Positions 16,750-24,509 of a stretch of DNA of 64,000 nucleotides are shown piece after piece. Below the pieces are notes generated by a model. It saw only the letters and a list, made by a program, of their open reading frames with translations. It ran no database searches and had not been told where the DNA came from. Both the position numbers and the translations under genes were made by a program. The stretch comes from Planctomycetota bacterium. GTDB lineage: Bacteria > Planctomycetota > Phycisphaerae > SM23-33. The stretch lies in assembly GCA_029553505.1 (NCBI GenBank), contig JAKPKY010000065.1, positions 19,016 to 83,015 of the forward strand, given 5' to 3'. Numbering within the stretch: position 1 is the stretch's first letter; each line of letters starts with the position of its first letter.

Positions 16750-17451
16750 ATGCTTCCCGCCCAGCCGAATGCGAGCCTGATGGACGGCGTGACGTGCCTC
16801 CAGGCGTTGGCGACGGCCGACGCCCCGGTCGGCGTGCGCGAGCTGGCCCGGCGGCTGGGCATGGAGACCACGCGGGTCAACCGCCTGCTCAAGACGCTGG
16901 CGCACATCGGGATGGCCCGCCAGACGGCCGGGCGGAAGTACGTTCCGGGCCCGGCCATGCACGTGCTCAGCGCCCAGAGCCTGCACGCCTCGGGGCTGAT
17001 CCGCCGGGCGCTGCCCGCGCTGGAGGCGCTGCACCCATTGGGCTGCACGGTGGCGCTGGGGGTGCTGTGGCGCGACTCGGTGTGCTACCTGTACCACGCG
17101 ATTCCGGGCATGCCGCCCGAGGCGGCGCTGGGGCGCGTGGGAGTGTTCCCGGCGGCGCAGTCGGGCATCGGGCTGGCGCTGCTGGCGGCGATGACCGATG
17201 ACGAGGTTCGCGCCTTGTACTCCGATCGCCCGCCGGCTGGAGGAATCGAGGCGCTGCTGGAAAAGCTCGCCGAGGTCCGCCGCGAGGGGCACGCGTTCGT
17301 CCAGACTCGCCGCCGCCCTCGCACGGTGACGCTGGCCATCGGTGTGGGCAGCCCGCCCTATGCGGCCGTGGCGCTCGCGGGGGACCTCTCCACGCGATCC
17401 GTGCCGCGCCTGGCGAAACTCCTCCGCGAGGCGGCGGAAAAAATGGCGTGA
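16750..17451 (+). CDS. IclR-family transcriptional regulator
   Basis: Regulator of 233 residues. The N-terminal winged helix has VGVRELARRLGMETTRVNRLLKTL (residues ~27-50), typical of IclR proteins, and the C-terminal effector domain shows the IclR-like sequence VGVFPAAQSGIGLALLAAM near residue 130 and RREGHAFVQTRRRPRTVTLAIGVG near 180. IclR proteins bind small organic acids or sugars and control catabolic genes; the target here is unknown. The start could be ATG 16750 or ATG 16780, as neither has a strong ribosome binding site. Confidence 0.88.
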   Translation: MLPAQPNASLMDGVTCLQALATADAPVGVRELARRLGMETTRVNRLLKTLAHIGMARQTAGRKYVPGPAMHVLSAQSLHASGLIRRALPALEALHPLGCTVALGVLWRDSVCYLYHAIPGMPPEAALGRVGVFPAAQSGIGLALLAAMTDDEVRALYSDRPPAGGIEALLEKLAEVRREGHAFVQTRRRPRTVTLAIGVGSPPYAAVALAGDLSTRSVPRLAKLLREAAEKMA

Positions 17452-17475
17452 ACCGGCGCTTATTTTCCGCGATCG

Positions 17476-17542
17476 GTAGGGTGGGCAGCTCCGCTGCCCA
17501 CGGCGTCACGGTTATCTTTGGTGGGCAGACAAGCTGCCCACC

Positions 17543-17546
<4 letters not shown>
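17476..17546. repeat. Composite hairpin between IclR and ruvB
   Basis: Outer arms GTAGGGTGGGCAG (17476-17488) and CTGCCCACCCTAC (17534-17546) are perfect inverses; each is also part of an inner hairpin (GTGGGCAGCTCCGCTGCCCAC and GTGGGCAGACAAGCTGCCCAC). It lies between convergent genes and could terminate transcription from both sides; its end overlaps the ruvB stop region. Confidence 0.75.
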
Positions 17547-18586
<1,040 letters not shown>

Positions 18587-18591
18587 TTTTT

Positions 18592-18633
18592 TAGTAGCCG
18601 GCAGCCAGTAGCCGGTAGCCGGTAACGGCAGTG
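18592..18633. repeat. 7-nt-period arm between IVP gene 1 and ruvB
   Basis: Six in-register units on the + strand: TAGTAGC, CGGCAGC, CAGTAGC, CGGTAGC, CGGTAAC, GGCAGTG. It begins directly after the stop codon of the four-helix-bundle gene and ends five bases before the ruvB start codon. It is the inverse of the arm at 19072-19099. Confidence 0.9.
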
Positions 18634-19038
18634 TCAGCTTTCGGAAACGGCCTTCTTTCTCTGCAAGTACCCAATATATCCGTTCAAGAGCTTCAGAAGC
18701 TCCAGGCAATCTTCCCGCTTGAACTGTTCCAGGCGTTCCTTGTCGGCGTAGCGTTCGTCAATGCAAACATGAATCTGATCGATCAGTTCCATCAGGGAAC
18801 CGCGTGAATGCCTGCAAAACTGCGTATTTTCCTGCCAATGGTGGCGTCCATATCCTTCGGCAATATTGCTTGTGACGGATACGGAAGCCCGTCGCATCTG
18901 GTCGGCCAGCCCCTTCTGCTCGTGGGACGGAAGCATTTTTGCCAGGGCATAGATTCGCTGTCGGAATCTCCTTGCCGCCTTGTAGACGTCCAAATCTTCG
19001 AACCCGAACGGGCTTGCCGATTGGCCATACTTGCTCAT
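18634..19038 (-). CDS. Four-helix-bundle protein (23S rRNA intervening-sequence protein family)
   Basis: A 134-residue, all-helical protein of the IVP/S23 family, with FEDLDVYKAARRFRQRIYAL at residues 12-31, LADQMRRASVSVTSNIAEGYGR near 45-66 (the hallmark N-I-A-E-G) and LLKLLNGYIGYL near the end. These proteins are encoded in 23S rRNA intervening sequences or stand alone and are related to the Avd accessory protein of diversity-generating retroelements; their biochemical role is not established. Here it separates ruvA from ruvB and is bounded by inverted 7-nt repeats. Its stop codon touches the left array. Confidence 0.9.
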   Translation of the reverse strand: MSKYGQSASPFGFEDLDVYKAARRFRQRIYALAKMLPSHEQKGLADQMRRASVSVTSNIAEGYGRHHWQENTQFCRHSRGSLMELIDQIHVCIDERYADKERLEQFKREDCLELLKLLNGYIGYLQRKKAVSES

Positions 19039-19071
19039 GCTCTGTCCTCATCGCATGATGCATTCCGCCCC

Positions 19072-19099
19072 GACTACTGGCTACTGACTACTGGCTACG
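19072..19099. repeat. 7-nt-period arm between ruvA and IVP gene 1
   Basis: Four units: GACTACT, GGCTACT, GACTACT, GGCTACG (inverse of AGTAGCC units). The ruvA stop codon (19095-19097) is inside the last unit, so the array supplies the ruvA terminator codon. Confidence 0.9.
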
Positions 19100-19721
19100 A
19101 TTTTCCTCCGGCCTTCAGGCGGTAGGCGTGCTGGAGGATGGTCTCGGGACTGTCCAGTTCGGGGGCGACGGCCAGCACGCGCTCGACGAGTGCGGCTGCG
19201 TCGGCGCGTTTCTCGCCCAGTTGCACGAGCACGGCGATGGCCTCGGCGGCGGCGGGGGGCAGTTCGGGCTGGGGCGTCGCGGCCCGTTCGCCCGCGAACG
19301 CCTCGACCTTTCCGTGCAGTTCGGCGATGATCTGCTCGGCCGTGCGCTTTCCGATCTCCGGCAGGGCGACGAGGAAGCGGGCGTCCTTGGCCTGGATGGC
19401 GGCAGCGACCTCGGCCACCGGGCGGGCCAGCGCCCGCAGCGCCTTGCGGATTCCGATTCCCTTGACGGTGGTGAAGACGCGGAAGAACGCGCGGTCCGTC
19501 TCGGCGAGGAAGCCCAGCAGGCGCGGCGTGACCGCGCCGTGCGACGGGTCGCCCTCGTGATAGTGGATGGTGTGCAGGACGACGTCCTGCCCGACGCGCC
19601 GCGCGAGGCGCTCGACGTCGAAGGCGGGCACGAGCACCTCGTACCACAGGCCGGCCCCGGCGTCGACCAGCGCCGCGCCCTCGCCCACCTGCTCCAACCT
19701 GCCTGCGATACGTGCGATCAT
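19095..19721 (-). CDS. ruvA: Holliday junction DNA-binding protein RuvA
   Basis: Junction-recognition protein (208 residues) that loads the RuvB motor. Seen: N-terminal OB fold starting MIARIAGRLEQ, helix-hairpin-helix region FFRVFTTVKGIGIRKALRAL near residue 80 and LPEIGKRTAEQIIAEL near 118, a Pro/Ala-rich flexible linker (~145-155) and the small RuvB-binding domain III. The C-terminus GGKS is followed by TAG lying in a 7-nt repeat. Compared with other RuvA proteins the length is normal, so the inserted repeat has not shortened it. Confidence 0.94.
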   Translation of the reverse strand: MIARIAGRLEQVGEGAALVDAGAGLWYEVLVPAFDVERLARRVGQDVVLHTIHYHEGDPSHGAVTPRLLGFLAETDRAFFRVFTTVKGIGIRKALRALARPVAEVAAAIQAKDARFLVALPEIGKRTAEQIIAELHGKVEAFAGERAATPQPELPPAAAEAIAVLVQLGEKRADAAALVERVLAVAPELDSPETILQHAYRLKAGGKS

Positions 19722-19730
19722 AGACCCCGA

Positions 19731-19935
19731 AGTCCACTAAAGAAAACAGCAAGAAAAGAACGGTCCACGGATTCCACGGATTTCACGGATTACAAAACAA
19801 CAAGAAGCAGTCCACGAATTACACGAATTCCACGAAGTAAAACAGCACGAAAAGAACGGTCCACGAATTACACGAATTCCACGAAGTAAAACAGAAAGAA
19901 AAGAATCGTCTACGAATGTCCCGAATTTCGCGGAG
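19731..19935. repeat. Left 9-nt-period array next to the GxxExxY gene
   Basis: Several tandem blocks of about 48 bp, each containing CCACGAATTACACGAATTC-like 9-nt units followed by an A-rich CACGAAAAGAACGG-like segment. It is the inverse of the shorter array at 20361-20402. The array starts about 10 bp from the ruvA start codon and covers the position where the ruvA promoter or ribosome binding site would be expected. Confidence 0.88.
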
Positions 19936-19959
19936 GAGTTCAAACAAAAAGCGTTCGAA

Positions 19960-20331
19960 TCAGAGGACGACTCTTCGGGATTCAAAACTTGCGCATCCGA
20001 AATTCATCAGGATCGCCAATTGCAACCCGGACGCCTTCAAATAGGATAGCGCCTGGGCCAGGTGGTCATCCGTCAGGCGGTCCAGGGCCTTCAGCTCGAG
20101 CACGATCTTGCCGTCCACCAGCAGGTCCACCCGGAAATCGCCGCAAAGACACTTCTCGTACCAGACCTGCAGGCCCTTCTCGCTCTCAAAGGGAATGCCC
20201 GCCTTTGCCAATTCATAGCCCATGGCCTTTTGATAGACCGATTCGGGAAATCCCGGCCCCAGGGCGGAGTGGACGCGCTGCGCGCAGCCGATGACGTCAA
20301 AGCTCAACTTCCGATGGAGAATATCCGCCAT
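19960..20331 (-). CDS. GxxExxY family protein (PD-(D/E)XK-like)
   Basis: A 123-residue protein carrying the name-giving motif GFPESVY near residue 27 and, further on, FRVDLLVDGKIVLELKA (residues ~66-82), a D...E-x-K arrangement like the PD-(D/E)XK nuclease fold. The family is widespread and its function is not established; nuclease activity is only predicted from the motif. Normal length for the family and no visible damage. It separates ruvC from ruvA and is bounded on both sides by inverted 9-nt-period repeats. Confidence 0.9.
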   Translation of the reverse strand: MADILHRKLSFDVIGCAQRVHSALGPGFPESVYQKAMGYELAKAGIPFESEKGLQVWYEKCLCGDFRVDLLVDGKIVLELKALDRLTDDHLAQALSYLKASGLQLAILMNFGCASFESRRVVL

Positions 20332-20360
20332 GACCGATTCCCCTTCGCTGCAATCTCTTC

Positions 20361-20402
20361 TTTTTCTTTTCGTGTAATTCGTGCAATTCGTGGACTATCT
20401 TC
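20361..20402. repeat. Right 9-nt-period array between ruvC and the GxxExxY gene
   Basis: Units TTCGTGTAA, TTCGTGCAA, TTCGTGGAC preceded by a T-rich run; inverse of the array at 19731-19935. The ruvC stop codon (20395-20397) is inside it. Confidence 0.88.
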
Positions 20403-20883
20403 TCCTACCCGCGCAGAGGGCGATGGCCAGCGCGTCGGCCACGTCCGGCGGACTGGGCAGTTCGGCCAGGCGGCAGGCGGACTGGATGGCCAGTTGCATC
20501 TGGCGCTTGCTGGCGTGCCCGTTTCCGGTGAGGGACTTCTTGACCATGGTGGCGGGCAGGTTTCGGACGGGCACGCCGGCCTGTTCGGCCGCCAGCATGA
20601 TCGCCCCGCGCGCGTGGGCCATCAGGATGGCCGTCCGCGGGTGCTTGTAGTGGGCGTAGAGCTGCTCGATGGCCACCAGGTCGGGCTTCAACTCGGCCAG
20701 CAGTTCCGCCAGGTCCGCGTGAATTTGGGCAATCCGCCGGGCGAGGGTCGCCTTGGCGTCGGTGCGGATCGTGCCGGCCTCGGCCACCGCCGGCTCGCGG
20801 CGTCCGAAGTCCACGCACCCGTAGCCGGTGATGTTCAATCCCGGGTCGATGCCCAGCACGCGATAAGACGACGTCCTTGTCAT
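20395..20883 (-). CDS. ruvC: Holliday junction endonuclease RuvC
   Basis: Resolvase of 162 residues with an RNase H-like fold. The acidic residues are in place: Asp in LGIDPGLNITGYG (residues 10-22), Glu in LVAIEQLYAHY near 72, and the final acidic pair in PPDVADALAIALC near 145; HASKRQMQ near 123 is also typical. First gene of the ruvC-A-B operon. The last codons and the TAG stop are read from the 9-nt repeat array, so the extreme C-terminus may differ from relatives. Confidence 0.95.
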   Translation of the reverse strand: MTRTSSYRVLGIDPGLNITGYGCVDFGRREPAVAEAGTIRTDAKATLARRIAQIHADLAELLAELKPDLVAIEQLYAHYKHPRTAILMAHARGAIMLAAEQAGVPVRNLPATMVKKSLTGNGHASKRQMQLAIQSACRLAELPSPPDVADALAIALCAGRRR

Positions 20884-20894
20884 GCTGAAATCAT

Positions 20895-20988
20895 AAAGGC
20901 CAAAGGGGAAAGGGGGAAGGCCGAAGAGGGATTGTCAATCCCGACGCGCCCGGGTTCCCGGTTCCTCGGTTCCGGGTTCCTTCTTCGT
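20895..20988. repeat. Short-period repeat between cysS and ruvC
   Basis: Two unlike 7-nt arrays face each other: AAAGGCC/AAAGGGG/AAAGGGG/GAAGGCC on the left and GGTTCCC/GGTTCCT/CGGTTCC/GGGTTCC on the right. The right array begins directly after the cysS stop (20989-20991). Because the arms are not inverses of each other, this looks like a mosaic of two elements. Confidence 0.8.
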
Positions 20989-22404
20989 TCACGCCCGCCG
21001 CCAGGTGGTTCCCTGGGGCGTGTCCATCAGTTCGATGCCGTCGGCCTGGAGCCGGTTGCGGATCTCGTCGGCGCGGGCGAAGTTTTTGGCCTTCTTTGCG
21101 GCCGCCCGCTCGGCGATGAGCCGGTCGATCTCGGCCTCGTCCACCGCGAGGGCCTCTTCGTGCATCTCGGCGACGCCCAGGCCCAGCACGCGGTCCATCT
21201 CCAGCAGGGTGGCGTGGACGGCTGGCGGGGGAGCGCCATCGGCGTTCTTCAGTGCGGCCCAGAAGGCCGCCAGGGCGCGGGGCATGTTCAGGTCGTCCTC
21301 GACGGCCTGGCGGAACGGCGCCAGCAGGGCCTCGTCGGGGGCCGCCGGTTCGGCGCCGTCCCTGCGCAGATCGAGCACGGCCCGCTTGAGGTTGCGGTAG
21401 GCGTTGGCGGCCGCGTCGAGCGACTCCCACGTGAACGCGAGCTGCTGGCGGTAGTGCGCGTTGAGGCAGAAGTAGCGATAGGCCAGCGGGTCGTAGCCCT
21501 TCTCGACGAGCAGGTCGAGCTTGAGGAACTCGCCGCTGGACTTGCTCATGCGGGCGGTCTCGTTGCCGGCCTTGGGCAGCGTCAGGAACTCGCCGTGCAT
21601 CCACCATCGGCACCACTCGTGCCCGAGGGCGCACTCGGCCTGGGCGATCTCGTTGGTGTGGTGGACGGGAATGTGGTCGATCCCGCCGCAGTGGATGTCC
21701 AGCCGGTCGCCGAGGTATTTGAGGGCCATCGCGGAGCACTCGATGTGCCAGCCGGGGAAGCCCACGCCCCACGGGCTCGGCCACTCCATCAGGCGTTTCT
21801 TGTCCGGCGGGGAGAACTTCCAGAGGGCGAAGTCGGTGGCGTTGCGTTTTCCCGCGGACAGCTCGATCCGCGCCCCGGCCTGGAGGCCCGCGATGTCCAG
21901 GCGCGCGAGCTTGCCGTAATCGGGCAGCCTGGACGTGTCGAAATACACGCCGTCGCCTTCGACGACGTAGGTGTAGCCCTTTTCCTCCAGGGCGCGGACC
22001 TGGGCGATCTGCTCGGCGATGTGGTCGGTCGCGCGGCACCAGACGTCGGGCTCGAGGATGTTCAGGCGGCGCAGGTCCGCGCGGAAGGCGTCCCAGTAGA
22101 ACTGGGCGATCTGCCAGACGGTCTTCCCCTCGCGCTGGGCGCCGAGGGCCATCTTGTCCTCGCCCTCGTCGGCGTCGCTGACGAGGTGTCCCACGTCGGT
22201 GACGTTCATGACGTGGCGGACCCGGAAGCCGCACCATTGCAGGGCGCGCTTCAGCACGTCCTCGAAGACGTACGTGCGGAGGTTGCCGATGTGGGCGTAG
22301 TTGTAGACGGTCGGACCGCAGGTGTAGAGGCGCACCGTCGGCGGTTCGAGCGGCGCGAACTCCTCCACGCGGCGGGTCATCGTGTTGTAGAGTTTCAGGG
22401 GCAT
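20989..22404 (-). CDS. cysS: Cysteinyl-tRNA synthetase
   Basis: Class I synthetase (471 residues) charging tRNA-Cys. Seen: the zinc ligand Cys29 and HIGH-like HIGN at residues 38-41 within CGPTVYNYAHIGN, the second zinc site GWHIECSAMA near 210 and GGIDHIPVHHTNE near 230, and the KMSKS-like ARMSKSSGEF near 268. The ATG at 22404 fits the family start (MPLKLYNTMT). Directly upstream is an A/T-rich 7-nt array and no Shine-Dalgarno, so translation may depend on coupling or on the A-rich leader. Downstream of ispF in the same operon. Confidence 0.95.
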   Translation of the reverse strand: MPLKLYNTMTRRVEEFAPLEPPTVRLYTCGPTVYNYAHIGNLRTYVFEDVLKRALQWCGFRVRHVMNVTDVGHLVSDADEGEDKMALGAQREGKTVWQIAQFYWDAFRADLRRLNILEPDVWCRATDHIAEQIAQVRALEEKGYTYVVEGDGVYFDTSRLPDYGKLARLDIAGLQAGARIELSAGKRNATDFALWKFSPPDKKRLMEWPSPWGVGFPGWHIECSAMALKYLGDRLDIHCGGIDHIPVHHTNEIAQAECALGHEWCRWWMHGEFLTLPKAGNETARMSKSSGEFLKLDLLVEKGYDPLAYRYFCLNAHYRQQLAFTWESLDAAANAYRNLKRAVLDLRRDGAEPAAPDEALLAPFRQAVEDDLNMPRALAAFWAALKNADGAPPPAVHATLLEMDRVLGLGVAEMHEEALAVDEAEIDRLIAERAAAKKAKNFARADEIRNRLQADGIELMDTPQGTTWRRA

Positions 22405-22437
22405 TTTCGATTTCGGATTTTCGATTTTAGAATGTCG
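22405..22437. repeat. 7-nt-period array abutting the cysS start
   Basis: On the - strand AAAATCG, AAAATCC, GAAATCG, AAAATG-like units run straight into the cysS ATG. The same CGAAATC-type unit forms the arms around IVP gene 2 at 38.6-39.05 kb. Confidence 0.75.
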
Positions 22438-22467
22438 GCGCGAAAAGCGGCGCCGTTGCTGTTTTAT

Positions 22468-22556
22468 AGTTCGGAGTTCGTAGTTCGAAGTTCGAAGATC
22501 GCCTCGACCTTCTTCCGCCTTCGAACTTCGACCTACGACCTTCGACCTTCTTCTGC
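22468..22556. repeat. Inverted 7-nt-period element at the ispF stop
   Basis: Left arm AGTTCGG, AGTTCGT, AGTTCGA, AGTTCGA; right arm GCCTTCG, AACTTCG, ACCTACG, ACCTTCG. The ispF stop codon (22533-22535) is inside the ACCTACG unit, so the last residues of IspF (EEGRRS) are encoded by the repeat. Confidence 0.88.
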
Positions 22557-23021
22557 CAGGCACACCACGGCCAGCGCGGCGATTCCTTCCTCGCGTCCGA
22601 CGAAGCCCATCCGTTCGTTGGTCTTGGCCTTGACGGACACGGCCTCGGCGCCGACGCCCAGCAGGGCGGCGATCCGCTCCCGCATCGCGAGTTTGTGGGC
22701 GGAGAGCTTCGGTCGCTCGGCCAGCACGGTCACGTCGGCGTTTTCCACCCGCCAGCCTTTCCGCCGCGCCAGTTCGACGGCCTGCCGGACGAACGTCGCG
22801 CTGTCCGCGCCGGTCCAGCGCGGGTCGGTGTCGGGGAAGCGCTCGCCGATGTCACCGGCACCCAGCGCCCCGAGCAGCGCGTCGGTCAGGGCGTGCAGGA
22901 CGGCGTCGGCGTCGCTGTGCCCGGCCAGGCCCTGCTCGTGCTCGATGCGCACGCCGCCCAGGACCAGCGGCCTGCCGGCGGCGAAACGGTGCGAATCGTA
23001 TCCGAAACCGATTCTCGGCAT
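22533..23021 (-). CDS. ispF: 2-C-methyl-D-erythritol 2,4-cyclodiphosphate synthase
   Basis: MEP-pathway enzyme (162 residues) that cyclises CDP-methylerythritol phosphate for isoprenoid synthesis. Zinc ligands are visible in GYDSHRF (residues 7-13) and AGHSDADAVLHALTDALLG (near 34-52); DTDPRWTGADS and KAKTNERMGFVG near 135-146 complete the family pattern. Two adjacent ATGs (23027 and 23021) are possible. The final residues come from a 7-nt repeat that supplies the stop codon. cysS follows 128 bp downstream. Confidence 0.94.
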   Translation of the reverse strand: MPRIGFGYDSHRFAAGRPLVLGGVRIEHEQGLAGHSDADAVLHALTDALLGALGAGDIGERFPDTDPRWTGADSATFVRQAVELARRKGWRVENADVTVLAERPKLSAHKLAMRERIAALLGVGAEAVSVKAKTNERMGFVGREEGIAALAVVCLAEEGRRS

Positions 23022-23521
23022 GGTCATACAGTACGGCATCGCCCGCCCGCAGACAAGCGCCGAGATGCGGGCAGTTCCAGCGAAGGGCGGGGCAGCGACA
23101 TCGCAACCGAAGGTTGCCCAGACCCGGGAGCGATCTTCGATCCGTGTGCCTGAACGGCTTGCGGCGCTCCATGATTTCCTTCCCCCGCTTATGTTTTTCC
23201 CGAAGGGGTTCCTGCATTCCCGACACGGGCCAAGGCATGGTTTCCATTCCCAACCTCTCTTGGGCATATAACCACAACCATCTTTAATATAAGAATATAT
23301 GATAATTCTTCGTTTTGATTCTCCGATGGATTTCCCCAGTCGTATGGGATTAAATCTGCCCACAATCCCCCAAATTATCTAAATTGCCAAAAATACTCAA
23401 GTTTTCTAAACCACCTCTCCGATTTTATCAGTGTTATGCAAATAACCCATCTTCTCAAATCGTATGCAAATTAACATAAGGCGGCGACTCGGCCGCGACG
23501 ACCCCGAGAAAGGATCGTGAC
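23022..23521. promoter_or_regulatory. Divergent ispF / B12-protein intergenic region with AT-rich block
   Basis: A 500-bp gene-free stretch. The first half has ordinary GC content and no gene I can support. From about 23260 to 23480 the sequence is strikingly AT-rich for this genome. It contains AAGAAT-8 nt-ATTCTT at 23291-23310 and the direct repeat TATGCAAAT at 23435-23443 and 23463-23471 (28 bp apart), just upstream of the B12-domain gene. I see no cobalamin-riboswitch box. Confidence 0.5.
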
Positions 23522-24265
23522 ATGAACTACGCCGAACTCTTCAAGCAGTATGTCGAGCATCTCTTTGCCGGACATCGGGCCGAGAGCCGGGAAGTGATCT
23601 TCGCGGCCGAGGACCGCGGCGTGCCCGCCTGCAAGCTGCTGAAGAACATCATCTGGCCGGCGATGGAGCAGGTCGAGCAGCTTTACCGTCAGAACCATAT
23701 CTCGCGCGTCGTCGAGCACATGGCCACGCGGATCAACCGCATGATCGGCGACCAGCTCCAGGGCTACCTGGCCCGCAAACCGAAGTCCGGGCGGCGGATC
23801 ATCGTCACCTGCGGCGACGGGGAGATCGAGGAACTCGGCGCGCAGATCACGGCCGACCTGTTCGAGGCTGAAGGCTGGAGCGTGTGGTTCCTCGGCTCGG
23901 GCGTGCCGAACGACGAGATCCTCCAGCTCGTCGGGCAACTTCGCCCGGACATCCTGTGCATCTACGGGGCCCAGCCGCAGGGCGTGCCCAACATCCGCAA
24001 GCTCGTCGAACTGGTCCGCGAGGTCAACGCGGTGTCCGACATGCAGATCATGGTCACCGGCGGGGTGTTCAGCCGGGCCGACGGACTGGCCGACGAGATC
24101 CGCGTGGACCTGTACGCCCCCAACGCCAAGGAAGCGGTGCAGGTGGCCGAGGAGCATCCCGTCCGAATCCCCAAGCCGGACGTCCCCCAGCCGGGCCGCC
24201 GCCGCAAACGCAAGAGCGGAAAGACAGCCTCGGCGAAGATGCGAAAGCAAGCCGCCGTCGCCTGA
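23522..24265 (+). CDS. B12-binding-domain protein with modified ligand motif and basic tail
   Basis: A 247-residue protein with the two-part cobalamin module seen in CarH, MtbC and MetH relatives: a helical cap (residues ~1-75, with VVEHMATRINRM carrying the EH pair) and a Rossmann-type domain (~85-215, ending in VTGGVF and DLYAPNAKEAV). The lower-ligand motif E-x-H-x-x-G is GEIEELG here, so the axial His is Glu, and the cap position that is often Trp is Tyr. The C-terminus (RRRKRKSGKTASAKMRK) is strongly basic. No DNA-binding HTH is present. It may bind B12 without His coordination or bind something else. Confidence 0.8.
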   Translation: MNYAELFKQYVEHLFAGHRAESREVIFAAEDRGVPACKLLKNIIWPAMEQVEQLYRQNHISRVVEHMATRINRMIGDQLQGYLARKPKSGRRIIVTCGDGEIEELGAQITADLFEAEGWSVWFLGSGVPNDEILQLVGQLRPDILCIYGAQPQGVPNIRKLVELVREVNAVSDMQIMVTGGVFSRADGLADEIRVDLYAPNAKEAVQVAEEHPVRIPKPDVPQPGRRRKRKSGKTASAKMRKQAAVA

Positions 24266-24365
24266 CGCGAATCTTCAAGTAGGACAGGCGTCTCGCCTGT
24301 CTTGCCGGGAGATCGAGGAGCCTGCATCGGCGCCGACGGGCCCACGCCCGCCGGCGTCGTGCTTT

Positions 24366-24509
24366 TAGTAGCCAGTAGCCAGTAGCCAGTAGCCGGGAGC
24401 CGGGGAAGAAAGGACCCGGAACTCGGAACCAGGAACCCGTTTCCGCGCAGGATGCTTTTCCCGTGTTCCCGGTTCCCCCGTTCCGGGTTCCGGTCTTCGG
24501 TCTTCTCCG
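24366..24509. repeat. Compound 7-nt-period element after GH51
   Basis: From left: TAGTAGC/CAGTAGC (x3)/CGGGAGC units (24366-24405, as at the IVP1 element), then GGAACTC/GGAACCA/GGAACCC units, the conserved core (TTTCCGCGCAGGATGCTTTT, 24440-24459), and the inverse arm TGTTCCC/GGTTCCC/.../GGTCTTC. The right arm begins directly after the GH51 stop codon on the - strand. The stretch 24266-24365 between the B12 gene and the element holds nothing I recognise. Confidence 0.85.

Larger units (their letters stand above)
18592..19099 (-). mobile_element. Candidate hitchhiking element: IVP gene between inverted AGTAGCC arrays
   Basis: A single small gene (four-helix-bundle protein) stands between two inverted 7-nt-period arrays and is inserted in the ruvA-ruvB junction, in the direction of the operon. 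The ruvA stop codon is part of the right array. No transposase is present. Mobility is inferred from the architecture and from two comparable cases in the window. Confidence 0.65.
19731..20402 (-). mobile_element. Candidate hitchhiking element: GxxExxY gene between inverted 9-nt-period arrays
   Basis: Same architecture as the IVP element but with another cargo and another unit: a GxxExxY-family gene sits between inverted CACGAATT-type arrays in the ruvC-ruvA junction, in operon direction. The ruvC stop codon lies inside the right array. No recombinase is present. Mobility is inferred. Confidence 0.65.

Noticed and set aside
18592..19099. Diversity-generating retroelement (because IVP proteins resemble Avd)
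   Set aside because: No reverse transcriptase, template repeat or variable repeat is present near either IVP gene.
19731..19935. CRISPR array
   Set aside because: The ~48-bp tandem blocks look like repeats with spacers at first, but the presumed spacers are also repetitive, unit lengths vary, and there are no cas genes.
20062..23271. A 1069-codon open frame on the + strand opposite ruvC, cysS and ispF
   Set aside because: Antisense to three housekeeping genes with intact motifs; also crosses several repeat arrays.
23260..23521. Cobalamin riboswitch upstream of the B12-domain gene
   Set aside because: No recognisable B12 box (GCCACTG-type) or comparable conserved core; the region is simply AT-rich.
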